DNA of 64,000 nt from the NCBI GenBank assembly GCA_037127315.1, contig JBBBDQ010001028.1, positions 3,822,501 through 3,886,500 of the forward strand, read 5' to 3'. This document shows, piece by piece, positions 33,868 through 45,894 of the stretch. A program made the translations under genes and the position numbers. Source of the DNA: Ascarosepion bandense (Eukaryota > Mollusca > Cephalopoda > Sepiida > Sepiidae). The notes beneath the pieces were generated by a model that searched no databases, had not been told where the DNA came from, and saw only the letters and a list, made by a program, of their open reading frames with translations. Numbering within the stretch: position 1 is the stretch's first letter; every line of letters starts with the position of its first letter.

Positions 33868-34066
33868 AAAGTTAAGAGCCATATGTGATACACGCATGGG
33901 CGATCAAATCTCGAAAGAAACATAACTGACTGGGCAGAAAATTTCCCGCTGTATGTTACCATTACTTTCTGCGGTAGACTGTTTGCAAACGAAAGCTATA
34001 GAAACCTAATCTGTCCGGCTATTTAACCTGTAGCTGGAGTGAGAAGCGACAGATTAATACCTTTCT
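33868..34066 (-). mobile_element. SINE family A copy, truncated
   Basis: Contains GAGCCATATGTGATACACGC, ACCATTACTTTCTGCGGTAG and GACAGATTAATACCTTTC. It stops before the tRNA-like head. Confidence 0.7.
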
Positions 34067-35612
34067 GTTTTTAATACGATATTTATATGTGTATATGGAA
34101 GGATGTGTGCATATATGTGTATATGTATGTATAAACATATGCATGTGTGTGTATTGATATTTCTATGATTGTAGATGTGTATGCGATATATAGGGGGGTA
34201 ATTGTATGGGTTTATGGTCACTCATTCATTTTTCCTCCTACTTTGGTGACCCTTACAAGATAAGACTAAAGATTACTATTCTGGGTCATGTTACTTGATT
34301 TCTATTTCGTTGATTGTTTTTTTTAAGATATTCTGAGAAAATTTCCTACTAAATAAAATATAGTCTGATGAAATGAGCTTATTCGATTCTCGAAACGGAT
34401 AATACTTTATAACCACTTTAGATGATGTTTTGAGTTTTCCTAATTGAATAATTTATTGAGGTAGAAATATATTGAAAGTACACAAATTCCGAAATCTTCA
34501 GCAGTGAGTTTACGCCCATTATCAAAAAATATATATACTTTCCTCACTAAAAAAAAATTGTGATGCATATTTAAAAACAATAGTAACGAAAATAAAAATT
34601 TTAAAAATTAGTAGATATCTGAGTGGGATCAGTTAGGTCAGACATCACTGAAAGTTAAGCATCCCTGTATCTTTAGTGTTTACGTTGTAAAATTCTAAGA
34701 GGCCTTTGTGTTATTTCTTCCCCCCAATCTCTACAGAAATCTCAAATAGTTGTGGTTCGTAACTAGTACCAGTGATTGGTTACTTCAGCTGTCTGGAAAG
34801 CATTATATTCAAGACAGACAGCTCCTACTATTAAGCAATCTTTCTACTGACATTGGGCAAAATGTGAGTCTAAATGAAGTCAATAACATTGCAATATATT
34901 CTATCAGTTTCTTAAATAATTAATAATTCAAAATCAAACATGTTACTGCCTGCACTAGTAACGATTCAGCCGATGCCATCGGTGTCGTCATATATTAATG
35001 AGGTGTCATTCATAAGTTGGGAATAAATGACAAGAGAACAATCAATGCGTTCAGCACAAATATGAAAACTTGTCGCGGATGTTATCGTGATCGTGTTCTA
35101 GTTATTGTCGCTGAGATTTTAATATCAGTGGTCATTGCGAAATGTGCTCTCTTGTGAATTCTCTTTTGACCATCTTTCGCACTATTTTTAATGTCATTTT
35201 CTAATTGTCTTGGATTTTGAACCAATGAAATATTTAGATACTATAATGCAAGAATGGTTAAGAAGATTGGTGGGACGTAATGGCGTAGGGAATCTCGCAA
35301 GATTTCGAATGTATGCGAAAAGAATAGCTGTCAGAAATGGAGTGAATATAACAAAGGAAAACTAGCAGAACAGAAATGAAGAAAGAAATGTAAGAAGATT
35401 AACAGAAAAAAGGAAGATGGTAACAAGAGGTAAGGACATTAAAAGAAAGAAAAAAGAAATAAATGTGAGGATATTATAAGAAACAAAAGCTTGCAAAACA
35501 ATTTAAAATTACGAAAAATATATTGTTCGGTTATTTAAATTAAAATTAATTGGAAACATGAGTTACATTTTCAAACTTTATTTAACCAAATAATCGAATA
35601 TGAATGAGAGCA
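34067..35612. other. Unassigned DNA
   Basis: A GT/AT-rich stretch at 34080-34200 and purine-rich DNA at 35340-35480. No gene or repeat family recognised. Confidence 0.45.
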
Positions 35613-35613
35613 T

Positions 35614-35682
35614 CTATATATATATATATATATATATATGCATGCATGCAAAAGACAATTTATAAAAATATCTAATATTGTT

Positions 35683-35727
<45 letters not shown>
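35614..35727. repeat. Two (AT)n tracts
   Basis: AT tracts at 35614-35639 and 35684-35727 with a TGCATGCATGCA stretch between them. Confidence 0.95.
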
Positions 35728-35728
<1 letters not shown>

Positions 35729-35830
35729 GTTTAAAGACAAACAAATATTTTTTATACATTTAGGACCATTTTCTTAGATTCTGTTGCTAATTTAAAAATA
35801 AATTGTCCAATCTTTGAGAACATTCGGCTT

Positions 35831-36600
35831 TTATATTCAGTTGTCCGGAAAGTTCATGTCGGTTTTAAGGGAAATTATAACACTAAACAAAATTATACCA
35901 TTAAATATTTATTCCATTAAATATGAATTATTTTGTTGCACAACCTTTCTCCGTTTTTTATTCAACTTAAATGTTCTGTCTCCCCAGAATTTCGGTGATT
36001 TCTTGGCGAAGACCTCATTAAGGTGTTTTTTTATTTCATCCAAAGAATTAAAGTTTTTACAAATTAGATTATTTCACAAAGATCTGAATAAAGAAAAATT
36101 CGCAGAAGCATTGTCTAGTGAATACTGCCGGTGGGGTAAGACATGCCAGTCAATCTGCAACGGTTTTTGCCGGGTTGCCAGAACATCACTTTTTCTTTTC
36201 GCCAATTCTGGGAGTTTTTCTTAAATTACTGATTGAATTAGTTTAAATGTGAGTGGTCATTTTCAGAACCAGTTGACTCGTTTCTTGGCAGAAGCTCATA
36301 GCAGATGATTCCTTTCCAATTCCACCAGATGCACTATACGCACAGACAGACTTTCTTAGAATGAAGATATGCTTTTGGAGTGGCTAAAGTTTTACTGAAT
36401 ATTGTAGTAAACGATTAATTACTCATCACCTGTCACAATTTGCTTTAAAAAAGTTACTGCATTTTCATTGCGTTTATACAACAAACCATACGTATAAATA
36501 TGACCCAAAATATTCTTTTCACTCAGGTTATGTGGTGCTCAAACATCGTAGAGATTTTGAGGATCCGCGTTTCACTAAATACTAATGAATGGTAGATTTT
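35831..36600 (-). pseudogene. Mariner transposase remnant
   Basis: Across shifting frames the minus strand reads LSEKNILGHIYTYGLLYKRN, then FLKQIVTGDE (first catalytic region), then LATRQKPLQIDWHVLPH, SLDNASANFSLFRSL, NFNSLDEIKKHLNEVFAKKS and KKRRKVVQQN. This is the typical mariner order: xTGDE, LPHxxYSPDLAPSDYHLFRSL, and a C-terminal RWxKVxxxxG-like block. In this copy the SPDLAPSD region reads SLDNASAN, so the last catalytic Asp is lost. The left end reads TTGTCCGGAAAGTTCATGTC, similar to mariner termini. I could not find the right end. Confidence 0.7.
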
Positions 36601-37424
36601 GATAAATTTAGTGTTTCTGTCAATTCTCGAGTTTGTGTAATGCGGGTTATTCTCAATCAATGTCTTGGTTGGGCCTTCTTCTGTAGTGGGGGGTATGCTT
36701 GAGAGTTCTTCATTAATCAGGCTATAAATCTAAATTTAGCAAAATACATCACATATCTTTTTTGTTGCTTGTGAGATATTTTTGGCTTTACCGGTAATAA
36801 GAAAAGCATCAAATGTCTAAAATGCATCGTATAATTTTCCATTTTTATAGAGATGCAAAACTAACTCAAATTAAGTAATCTTAAACTTTAAGTTTGATAG
36901 TTTGAAATGTGATCTACTCGGAAATGTAAGCATATGATATCTGTCGATGAACTTGATGTATTTTAATATATTCGGAAATGTATCTCCAGCTCAGATATGA
37001 AAATAATATACTAGTTTTATAACGATAGAGCATAGCCAGCTGAGTTAAGTTTTTTTTTTTTTTTTTGGTGCTGTACAAGGAATCAACCCTTTTTCAGACT
37101 AATTATGAAACCAATATGCTATCAATATGTATTGCTTGAATTATTATTATTATTTAATTATCAGACAGCCAGGCATTTTTCAAATGAACAACGTCATTCC
37201 TAGGTAACATTGATATTTGAAATATTTAATTTTTTGAATCAACATAATCTCCTTCTTTGTTAATGCACTTAATCAAACTCCATTATCATAGAGACTGAGC
37301 ATGAAACAGTAGTAATTTTAAACTAAAACTCAATTGTATCAGCATATGTAATTAATGATCCATTTTTAGTAGTTGAATCATCTTTGATAAAGTATGTACA
37401 CAAGTATTTTTCTTTATATGCCGC
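36601..37424. other. Nothing recognised
   Basis: AT-rich. It may contain the missing end of the mariner remnant. Confidence 0.4.
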
Positions 37425-38550
37425 GCCCTTTCAGGACGTAGGCTATCATGGTCTCCTATCTGCCCCTATTCCTTGTTGCTCTTAACACTTTTCCTCTCGG
37501 TATCTTTCCCAAACCTCGCTCCGCCATCCACTTGCTCAAACCTATCAAGTATGCCTCTGGGTGTTTTTTTCCTGCCTCTCTTTCACTCAATCCGTCCTGT
37601 GAGTATTAGATCCTCCAAGACCACCTTCCTCATTTCGCGTCCCAGAATCCTCAGCTGCCTCTTGCTGATGTTAAATATGTTTTCTTTCCGTTTGCATTCT
37701 CTCCACAACCTTGCTCGGTTTATGGTATTCTCAGTATCCTTCTGTAGAACCACATTTCTGCTTCTTCGAGTCTCTTCTTCATCTTTGAGAAGATCGTCTT
37801 GCATTCGCTTCCATATAGGAGGACAGATATCTCTTAACAGTCTATTACTCTTTTTTTGTTTCCAACGAAATATTTCTGTCTCTTAATACTCTGCTTAGCT
37901 TTTGAAATGCGTCCTTGGACATGCCAATTCACCTTCAGTTCTCAGTGTCGCTCTGTCTATCCTCTGTCAAAACACTTCCCAGGTATTCAAATTTCTGCAT
38001 CTGTTTGATTTTAGAATCTCCAACCTGTAGATGGCATTTTGGGTTTCTCTTTCTGATAATGATCATGCATTCAGTTTTTTCAAGTTTTTGATTAGCCCTT
38101 TCTTCTCGCATTCCATGACTACCTTCTGTAGGAGGTCCTACGTTTTCCTTTCGGCGTCTGATTTCAACTGTTTCATCTGCATATTTTATATTGTTGAGAT
38201 TGTGGCTGCCAATGACGAATGTTGGCAGGACTTCTCGCTCTCTCTGAATTGTTTCACTGTACAAGTTGAATAGATCCGGTGAGAAGATACATCCTTGTCT
38301 TACACCACTTTCTGTTTTTTTTTCTTTTGTATATCTACCGAATCCATTTCTTGTCCGTATGCAGGCGGTTTACAGCGAGTATAGGTTCTTGATCAATTTT
38401 ATGTATTTCCCGAATATGTCGAAGTTACTGAGCATAGCTAACAAGTTTTTGTGGCGCACTTTGTCGAACACTTTTGCGTAGTCTATGAAACACGGATATT
38501 CATTCTTCTGCATTTGTATTGCTCTTTCTGATAACATTCTGACGGAATAG
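37425..38550 (-). pseudogene. RTE-like LINE reverse transcriptase, 5'-truncated
   Basis: The minus strand gives in order: FIDYAKVFDKVRHKNLL (38440-38490, RT motif A), a KYADET block (YADE at 38172-38183, where active elements have YADD), ECMIIIRKRNPKCHLQVGDS and FEYLGSVLT (37980-38070), then TRRSRNVVLQKDTE, RLWRECKRKENIFNISKRQL and VVLEDLILTG (37590-37800). This order is that of RTE/BovB-type LINEs. Stops and shifts occur throughout. The endonuclease and RT motifs before A are absent; at 38550 the sequence abuts a different LINE in the opposite direction. Confidence 0.75.
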
Positions 38551-40140
38551 TCTTGAAGAAATGTGCCCCTGAACTCTCCTCTGTTCTCTCTAAGCTCTAC
38601 AACTTCTGCCTATCTCCTTCCTGCTTTCCTGCCTGTTGGAAGTCTTCCTCTGTAGTTCCTATATTTAAGAATACTGGAGAAACCTCGGATCCTGCAAATT
38701 ACCGCCCTATTAGTCTTCTTTCGATCTTTGGCAAAGTGTTCGAAGCCATCATCAACGCCGAGGTGGTTCAGTATCTCACAGTCCACAGGCTCCTCTCGGA
38801 CAAACAGATTGGTTTCCGCTTCACCAGGTCTACTGCTGATATGCTAACGACCATCACCGAGTATATATACCAAGCTCTCGACAAGAATGGTGAAGCTCGA
38901 ACCGTTGCCTTGGATATCTCCAAAGCGTTCGACAGAGTCTGACATGCTTGGCCTCCTACACAAACTGCGGAGCTATGGTATAACTGGACATTTGTTTGAC
39001 CTAATCCAGTCATTCCTCTCTAACCGCACATTGAGGGTGATATTAAACGGACATGCCTCACAAAACTGCCATACGAACGCGGGTGTCCGTCAGTCCTAGG
39101 CACTTTCTGATCTACATTAATGATCTCCCCGATGCCATAAGATCCTAAGTAAGTATATACGCTGATGACACCACAGTTTACTCTCGCCTCGATCAAAAAT
39201 CTGGTGTGGGCGACAAAGAGAACCTCGCTGCCGAGCTTGAGAAGGACCTCCAATTCGTAGTGGACTGGGGTAGGAAATGGCTCGTAAATTTTAATGCTTC
39301 CAAAACGAAGCTGCTATTAATTAACCATCATAGACAATCGCACCTACCTCCCATTAGCATGGAACAGGCTTGCCTCCCAGAGAGTAAAACACTATGCCTC
39401 CTTGGTCTCACACTCTCAGCGGACCTAAAGTGGAATTATTATATCGAATCTATTGCTAAATCCTCTGCTATGAAAGTCGGTTCTCTGTGCAGAGGGCCCG
39501 GAAGTCTTTCCCGTCTGCACATTTGTAAATCTACCCTTGGCCTGTGTATTGAATACTGCTGCCACATCTGGTCAGGTGCCCGTACTATTCTCCTCGGGGT
39601 TCTTGACAAAATACAACGGAGAATCTGTAATGTGATCGATACCGACTTGGCAGACCGGCTGCAGTCACTCTCATCCCTATGCCTCTACTATAAATACTTT
39701 CACGGCTTCTGCTCCGATGAACTTAGATCACTGGTTCCCCCTAGGTATGAATTTGCCCGAGATACTAGATTAGCAACTAGGTTCCACCTTTTACAGTGAA
39801 ACAGATAAGATGTAACCACAATTTCTACTCCAAAACCTTCTTTTCTCGCACTTCTCGCCTGTGGAATTCCCTTCCGTATACTTGTTTCCCCGACAGCTAC
39901 AATCTCCAGGAGTTTAAATGTAAGATCAAGTAGACACCTCCTAACGCACTAACTCGCACTCATTCTCTCAAACACTCTTCCCATCTACGCAACCCTCACC
40001 CTCGGTATCCTTACCCGTCTATCACCCTCCTTCTGACATTTCCTATATCTAACCACTCTTTCTCCTCACTTTTCCCTATGTAACCCTCTGCGAAACAGTG
40101 GCAGTGAAATACCTTGCTTGTGGTGAAATGATTAAAAAAT
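38551..40140 (+). pseudogene. APE-type LINE (Jockey/CR1/L2 group), RT to 3' UTR
   Basis: Three frames together give a reverse transcriptase: NYRPISLLSIFGKVFEAII, DKQIGFRFTRSTADML, ALDISKAFDRV (motif A, 38908-38940); after a shift LRSYGITGHLFDLIQSFLSN and AGVRQ; after another shift LIYINDLPDAI, an in-frame stop (39146-39148), then YADDTT (catalytic motif C intact, 39158-39169) and the thumb with LVNFNASKTKLLLIN and LGLTLSADLKW. The C-terminus reads VLDKIQRRICNVID, RTSRLWNSLP and CFPDSYNLQEFKCKIK (to about 39930). The 3' UTR ends with GAAACAGTGGCAGTGAAATA and GTGAAATGATTAAAAAA. Best preserved LINE of this type in the window; exact clade not assigned. Confidence 0.85.
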
Positions 40141-41729
40141 ATAAAAATAAACATTGCTTTCTTTGTTCCGGTGTATTTGACGAACCTGCACTGTTCTTAT
40201 CCTATCTCTGGAACGATTCTTATGAGCGCTCTGTTCATCAGAATCCGGATGATTAGTTTGTTATGTGGCTCATTATGTTGATTGTTTGGTGGAGTTCACA
40301 TTCGTTTGCGCCTGGTTTTGTAGGTAGTGCTATGAAAATTGATTTGATTTGGTCTTTCGGTATATTGCCACTGATGTAGATTTTATTTTTTTATTTCTGT
40401 AATCTCGTCTACGCTGAAATTGTCTAAGGCTCTCAGCATCTCTATTACAATATCGTCTTGTCTTGCTACTTTAAGTAAGCATATCAATTTAAAGTTAATT
40501 AAATAGAACCAGATTAAGAATCAATGTTAGAATAAACTTCAGCAAGAAATGTTTAAATGACGGTTTCTAAGTGATTTTAATGTCCAGAAAAAATGCAGTA
40601 TAAAATTTGAAACTGACAAACTTAGCAGCTTCAATTGCGGCTCAAATTGAGGAATTGAAGAGCCAATTTCGAATTCCATTCGAGTTCATTACATATGATT
40701 ACTTGCTAATAAGCTTAGGAAATCGTTTCTTCTTCAGATGGGCAAATAGCAGAACAGACGTATAGTTTTGATTGGTGAGTAGTTTAAGAGAAGGAAAGCA
40801 ATTCAAAACCACCCTGAAGAGGGTTGAGCTCTGTCAAACTATCTTGCCCAGGACACATAGCTGCTACTACGACTTAAGTACACGTATTGCCCCTTAGATC
40901 TCAATGGGTTATTTGGCACGTGATCGGGAAACTGAAAACATTTTCCGTAGAGAATTTTAATTTCAAGAGTATTATCGTCCAATCATCAAAAAAATATCTT
41001 TGTGATTCAAATTGAAGATTTATGTAAAGTTTATTTAACTCTATAAAAAAAAGAAAAATTGATCTCTAATCTAAAAGTGTTTTACATTAACAAACATTTA
41101 CTTTTCGTCTGCTCTTTACAAAGCAATGAAGAGGTACTAATATTAATATTCTAGCGACAAGACATATGTGACGTTCTGAAAATAAACTACAAAAACAAAT
41201 AATCAGGGCCGCTTGATGTTTAATTTGTCACATTAAGTTCTCATGTTTTTTTTTTATTTGTTTTCAGCTTTTTATGTTTTTGTTTTATAATGTAATAAAA
41301 TCAACAGCCGACCATCGCTTGTAGTCATTTATGAAATCACTTTAGACAGAGAGACAAAAAAGAAAATGAAAACAGATTATTTGATTCGTTCATTGAAACA
41401 GAATCTTTCTTTTATCATTTGTCGAACAAAAGCGATAAAATCTCAATATCTCTTCCACAAGTCGAAAGACCAAAGCACTGACCTTTTCGTTTTGTATTTC
41501 AATGCGTCTCGCCATTGAATACTGGTTAAACAAACTAACCTTACACAAAATTATATTTTTTTTAATACCATATTCATTTAGAACGTAGGTAATCATGACT
41601 CTCTACAGATTCCTTTTCTTTATTATCTGTGAATTGCCATGACTTCTTGTAGGGAAGATTGCAGATTAGTGTCCCATTAGCGATAATTGATGGGTACAAA
41701 GCATTGATGTATGGTAATGGATGTGCAGT
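40141..41729. other. Mostly unassigned
   Basis: 40670-40800 faintly resembles family A (a GAATTCCATTCGAGTTC block). Otherwise no supportable feature. Confidence 0.4.
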
Positions 41730-41870
41730 AATATAACGAGTAGCAACCCGGAGAATTAAATCGGCAAGCCGAGTTCGAATTCCACCCGTGATTGTTACAC
41801 GCACAAATACCCTTGGAAAATGTATAAATTTATTTTGTTCCAGTACCCCAGTAATTTAATGCTGGAATAT
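41730..41870 (+). mobile_element. SINE family A fragment
   Basis: GGATGTGCAGTAATATAACG, B-box-like CCGAGTTCGAATTCCACC and CAAATACCCTTGGAAAATG, in family order. Immediately upstream, 41688-41718 (GATGGGTACAAAGC..) may be a trace of a 5S-like head; I am not sure. Confidence 0.55.
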
Positions 41871-41879
41871 ATTTTTTGT

Positions 41880-42430
41880 GTGGTGGGGGGACTTTGGAAT
41901 TTTTTTTTCTATGAAAATATTTATTACTGGTAGGTTTTTACTCTGAAAATATATTTTTATATTTTCATAATGTTTTAACCCCAGTTTGGGGGTTCACTAT
42001 TTAGCCGTAGCTGCTGTGTTCTGTATCGTCTCTGAATCCCCACGCTACTATATAAAACGGTTTCAACGAAAAAGGTCATTTATATTTTGGTATTCACAGA
42101 AACAGTAGTAGGAATGATGTCACAGAAACTCATATCACACATCCCTCCGCCAGTGGTATTAGTCTGCCGCAAACCTAGGTGTAGGAGGCATATCGATGAT
42201 TTAGAATTCTTCAGACCTTCTGTTGAATCTCGCCGTTTTGGATTATATTCAAAACTCAGACAAAGGCAATCTATCACTTCGACCAATTGCTGACTATTTT
42301 AACCCCGGCCTTTGTATATTAACCCAATTTTGGGGTTAACTATTTGACCATAGTTGAGACCCTCTAACAAGTGTTACCATCCCGAGTCAGTGTGAACCTG
42401 GGAACAAAAGTTAGTAAGAGGTACATTTAC
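41880..42430 (-). mobile_element. Two partial family D copies
   Basis: 41895-42015 and 42305-42430 both contain the reverse of the GGTTAACTAT..CATAG block, so they are separate copies. The second continues into GTTACCATCCCGAGTCAGTG, the reverse of the ACCCTAACCCGGAGTGGTAG block. 42016-42304 between them is unassigned. Confidence 0.5.
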
Positions 42431-43180
42431 ACTCTTCAAAACCTCCCTATCAGAGGTCTTGCTGTCGAATATGATTTGTCGTCATACTCAGGAGGGGCTT
42501 TGTATTAGAATAGGTTCAGATATTTTGATTGGGTGCTCCGTGTTTATGACTTTGTACCAGACTAAAGCTAAACGAGATTTTGAGAGAAATGGTACACTTG
42601 AGAAGTATGGGTCGAAGCTAACTAGTTCTTTATAAAAAAAAAAAACATTCTATCACTTCCTCCTTCAACCAGGTGTATACAAGAATTATTAACTAAGTTT
42701 AACTTGGCAGGAGGCGCAAGTCTAAAAGCGTGTTAGCTAGAAATTTGGTATGCAAGAGAATATTTCTAACCATCACATTACGGTAATTTACTCCTCCATT
42801 GTATTCTATTTAGTGAGAGTTTCACTGGGTGACCAACTATCGTGTCATTCAACCAGACTAGGATAATATGTTAGGCACCTGCTGTAGAGCAATGGCTGGC
42901 ATGATAATCTCTCAGTTCTTTGCAATTTCGGATCTTGCTACGAGTGCCATGCATATCGACTGAGACCAAATTTGAATAAGTTCAACGAATATTTAAGTTT
43001 ACAAAATGTTACAAATGCAAACGAATGCGTGAACACATATTCGCTCGTTCAAAACTAATCGATGCTCTTCCCCACCCACCCCCTAAAGATGAGTGTAAAT
43101 ATTGGGCATCGTTTACTGGGAAACCAATCATCTTATTCAAAAGCACTTGCAAGTGACCAGATCTACGCCTTTTGTCCATT
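42431..43180. other. Nothing recognised
   Basis: No supportable repeat or gene. Confidence 0.4.
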
Positions 43181-43184
43181 GTTA

Positions 43185-43333
43185 TTTCCCGCCTACAGAC
43201 AAGGCGCAAGAAAGCGTTTCTTTGTTTGTCAAGCTATTTGCAGACGATACATTGAAATGTGAATAAGATGGCGGCTGATGGAGAAATGCTTTTTCTTTTT
43301 TCCTTTTGTTCTCGGCGTTTTCTCGTTGTTTAA
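43185..43333 (+). promoter_or_regulatory. Possible host promoter/first exon with E2F- and YY1-like sites
   Basis: TTTCCCGCC (43185-43193) equals the E2F consensus and AAGATGGCGGC (43265-43275) equals the YY1 consensus, 72 bp apart. The YY1 site overlaps an ATG opening a 21-codon frame (43268-43333). In animals such YY1 sites often lie at the start of the first exon. No splice donor or downstream exon is visible, so this is a weak call. Confidence 0.2.
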
Positions 43334-43814
43334 GTTCTTCTTGCTTTGTGAATATCTGCTTATATGAATGTCCATGAATAGAATCCCAAGTGGACTAATT
43401 GCCGATATCCTGGAAGATAAGCAGATTTATTCATTCATTTCACGTACATTTTATACTGCTCATTAAAACTGTCGATTTCTACATTTTATCTATTGTTTCT
43501 CTTACATGCCTACGAAAAAATGATTGTTTTAATCTTTTCATATTTTTCCAAGATTTTATAACTTTATATTACTCGAATGATGTCTCGAATGTGTTCCTTA
43601 TTCACACTTCCTCATATGCTTGAGAAAAAGTGATTCTGCGTGTGCATGTGTATGTGTGTGCGTGCATGTGAGTGTGTGTGCACGCGGTCTATGTGTGTAT
43701 GTATTCAATCTTGTGTGTGCGTACTCGCGGTTGTGCATGAACGAGAAAGATGGATATGTTCCTGTACGCATAACTGTCAGCAGTATGTCTTAAAAGCACT
43801 CACAGGAACACTTA

Positions 43815-43815
<1 letters not shown>
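43334..43815. other. GT-rich and unassigned DNA
   Basis: 43636-43735 is GT-rich (imperfect TGTG). No gene supported. Confidence 0.45.

Positions 43816-43819
<4 letters not shown>

Positions 43820-43888
<69 letters not shown>
43820..43888. repeat. (AC)n(AT)n microsatellite
   Basis: About 17 AC units followed by about 18 AT units, a few dozen bases upstream of SINE family B copy 2. Confidence 0.98.
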
Positions 43889-43890
<2 letters not shown>

Positions 43891-43948
43891 ATTGAGCTCT
43901 CTAGAGAAGAAAATATTAAAAACAGTTTCCACTTCTGCGATATACGCA

Positions 43949-44180
43949 TTACACTTCAGAAACGAATTGAGTTCTTTCGGTGACTCGACTGTGCATACAT
44001 TGCTTAAATTTTTCCTTCTCTGATTCCATGCGCTTATGGCTTAGGTGGGTAGCGACTCCGCCTGACACCAAATCGGCCGAGTTTCGACCCCAGCCAGGAG
44101 CAAGAGGACGTGTCTAGCCACACTGATGAGTTGTGATACAGCGAAAAAGGTCAGTATGTGAATATAAAAGGTAGCGCCTT
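43949..44180 (+). mobile_element. SINE family B copy 2, with hammerhead-like motif
   Basis: Begins with a 70-bp leader shared with copy 1, then a tRNA-like head: TATGGCTTAGGTGGGTAGCG (A box), TGACACCAAATCGGCCGAG, and GAGTTTCGACCCC (B box). The 3' region is CCACACTGATGAG..TGTGATACAGCGAAA. The head sits in the middle of the homology, so either the leader is part of the element or both copies lie in a larger duplicated unit. Confidence 0.7.
44117..44162 (+). ncRNA. Hammerhead-ribozyme-like motif, partly decayed
   Basis: CTGATGA (44123-44129) and GAAA (44043 offset: 44143-44146). Stem II is complete here: GTTG (44130-44133) with CAGC (44139-44142) around TGATA, one G-T pair included. Stem I keeps only CACA/TGTG (44119-44122 and 44157-44160). 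TA (44155-44156) is in place, but no stem III pairs form. Copy 1 has the better stem I, this copy the better stem II. Confidence 0.35.
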
Positions 44181-44255
44181 GTATCTTCTTTTGTCCTCTC
44201 CTTCTATTTCTTTCTTTCTTTTCCTTTTCTCGCAGCTACCTTTACTTCCGTTTTC

Positions 44256-44260
<5 letters not shown>

Positions 44261-44308
<48 letters not shown>
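44261..44308. repeat. (AC)n microsatellite
   Basis: About 24 AC units. Confidence 0.98.
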
Positions 44309-44311
<3 letters not shown>

Positions 44312-45119
44312 CAAATAGACAAAAGATTGTATTTTATCATAATGGTTATATTCACCGATGATGCAGGTGTTGGTTTCACTCTTTGAAATAGCCATAAAAT
44401 CTTTAAAAATTTGAATGTTTTATATATATAATGGAATAAAAATATGGATTGCATCCGAGAGATTGATTGAATACGGAACAAGTAGAGAATTATTTATTAT
44501 TTATCATGATTCTCTATTTCTTTAGACATTTCAATTCTAACACTTGTCAGGCTATACTCGAGTTTTAATACACACTTAAATGGAGTTAATATTACAAAAA
44601 TCAAGCATATTGGAAAAAACCATAAGATATACACGTGATATCTACACAACGAATAAAAACAAAACAATATAGTATTTAAGTGTTTAAATATAACAATTCT
44701 AATTATTACTCTACTCACAGAATTTCCGATGAAGCAAAGTAAATGGCATAGTATATATCATTTATTTATAAATTTATTGCGTGTTTCTTATTCGATCTGT
44801 TGAAATTTTATTCGGCCTTTCGATTCTTCGTTTTTCTTTTTCTCCTTTTCTCTCTAAGGCCGTTGGGAAATTGAAATGTCTTTGCTGTACCACATGTCGC
44901 GTATCTCGCCTCTGATTGGTTGGCTCTCTTTGATAGAATTTGAAGAAGCGGGAACCCTCAGTTTTTTTATTTTCGTTGACTTGAGCAGTCCTGAAATTTT
45001 AGCTCCGTCAGACCAAAGACGTAAAAAGAAGTCTGAATTTACTTGTGGGTTTGAGAAGCTCGCAGAAGAAAAGAAAGGAATTCCTTCAGACGAACAGAGG
45101 AGAAACAAAAGATTCGACG
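44309..45119. other. Unassigned; CCAAT-like site near 44914
   Basis: CTGATTGGTTGGC at 44911-44923 is an inverted CCAAT (NF-Y-like) box. The 102-codon frame at 44876 has no motif. With the minisatellite that follows it could be part of an LTR, but I cannot define ends. Confidence 0.35.
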
Positions 45120-45122
45120 ATA

Positions 45123-45425
45123 CTTCTTCCAGAGGAAGAAAGTTTATTTCTCTAAAAAGGACCGTTTCCTCTGTTTGTCTTTAACCCACGTAGCGGAAGA
45201 AAAATAAGATTGAATGTCACTTCTTCCAGAATAAGAAAGACATTTTATTTTACAAAGATACTCCGTCCAGAGGAAGAGAAAAATTTATTTTAAAAGATAC
45301 TCCTTCCAGAGGAAGAAAGAAATTTTATTTTACAAAGATAGTCCTTCCAGAGGAAGGAAGAAAGAAATTTTATTTTCCAAAACAATACTTCTTCCAGATA
45401 AAGTAAGAAATTTTATTTTACAGAA
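45123..45425. repeat. Minisatellite, 40-bp unit
   Basis: CTTCCAGAGGAAGAAAG-like cores at 45220, 45261, 45300, 45341 and 45389, each followed by TTTTATTTTACAAAGATA, with one outlying unit at 45123. The core contains the dyad TTCCAGAGGAA. Confidence 0.85.
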
Positions 45426-45894
45426 AAAAAGGGACAGTTTCCTAGGTCGTCCCACAACTCGCGAGCGTTGAAGAAGAGATTTAACAAAAAAATGATTTTT
45501 TCCAGGCTTGAGACACGAAAGGTACTTCGAACACTGAACATAACAAAAAATTAGGAAAACAGAGCCGCTATCCGGTAGCTAGAGGGTGGCTACTCTCCCC
45601 TAAGTTCTCTCCCTTAAAAAAAACGAACTGACGCTTGAGATTGACACGGTAACTGTAAAAAACTTTAAATTTTTTTGTGGTACCAAGGCTATAACCTAGC
45701 CTTTGCTAACGGACCTGTTTCGCAGTCAGCTCACAACTCCTCTGTGTGTTTAATAAAGTAGTAAATTTTCTTTAATTTGAACCCTTTGTGTTATGTCGAA
45801 ATTTGTTTTTTTTTTATTTCGTTTCCCCTTTTGTTCACAGCAGAATTTTTTCTTACGACATAAAAAATTTCTGCAAATCACATAAATATTTATT
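45426..45894. other. Unassigned, possible LTR part
   Basis: Contains an AATAAA at 45751 and a small hairpin near 45840-45875. No gene. Confidence 0.35.

Noticed and set aside
34365..34396. CTGATGA followed by CGAAAC, hammerhead-like
   Set aside because: No stem I complement in place and no UH site at the required position.
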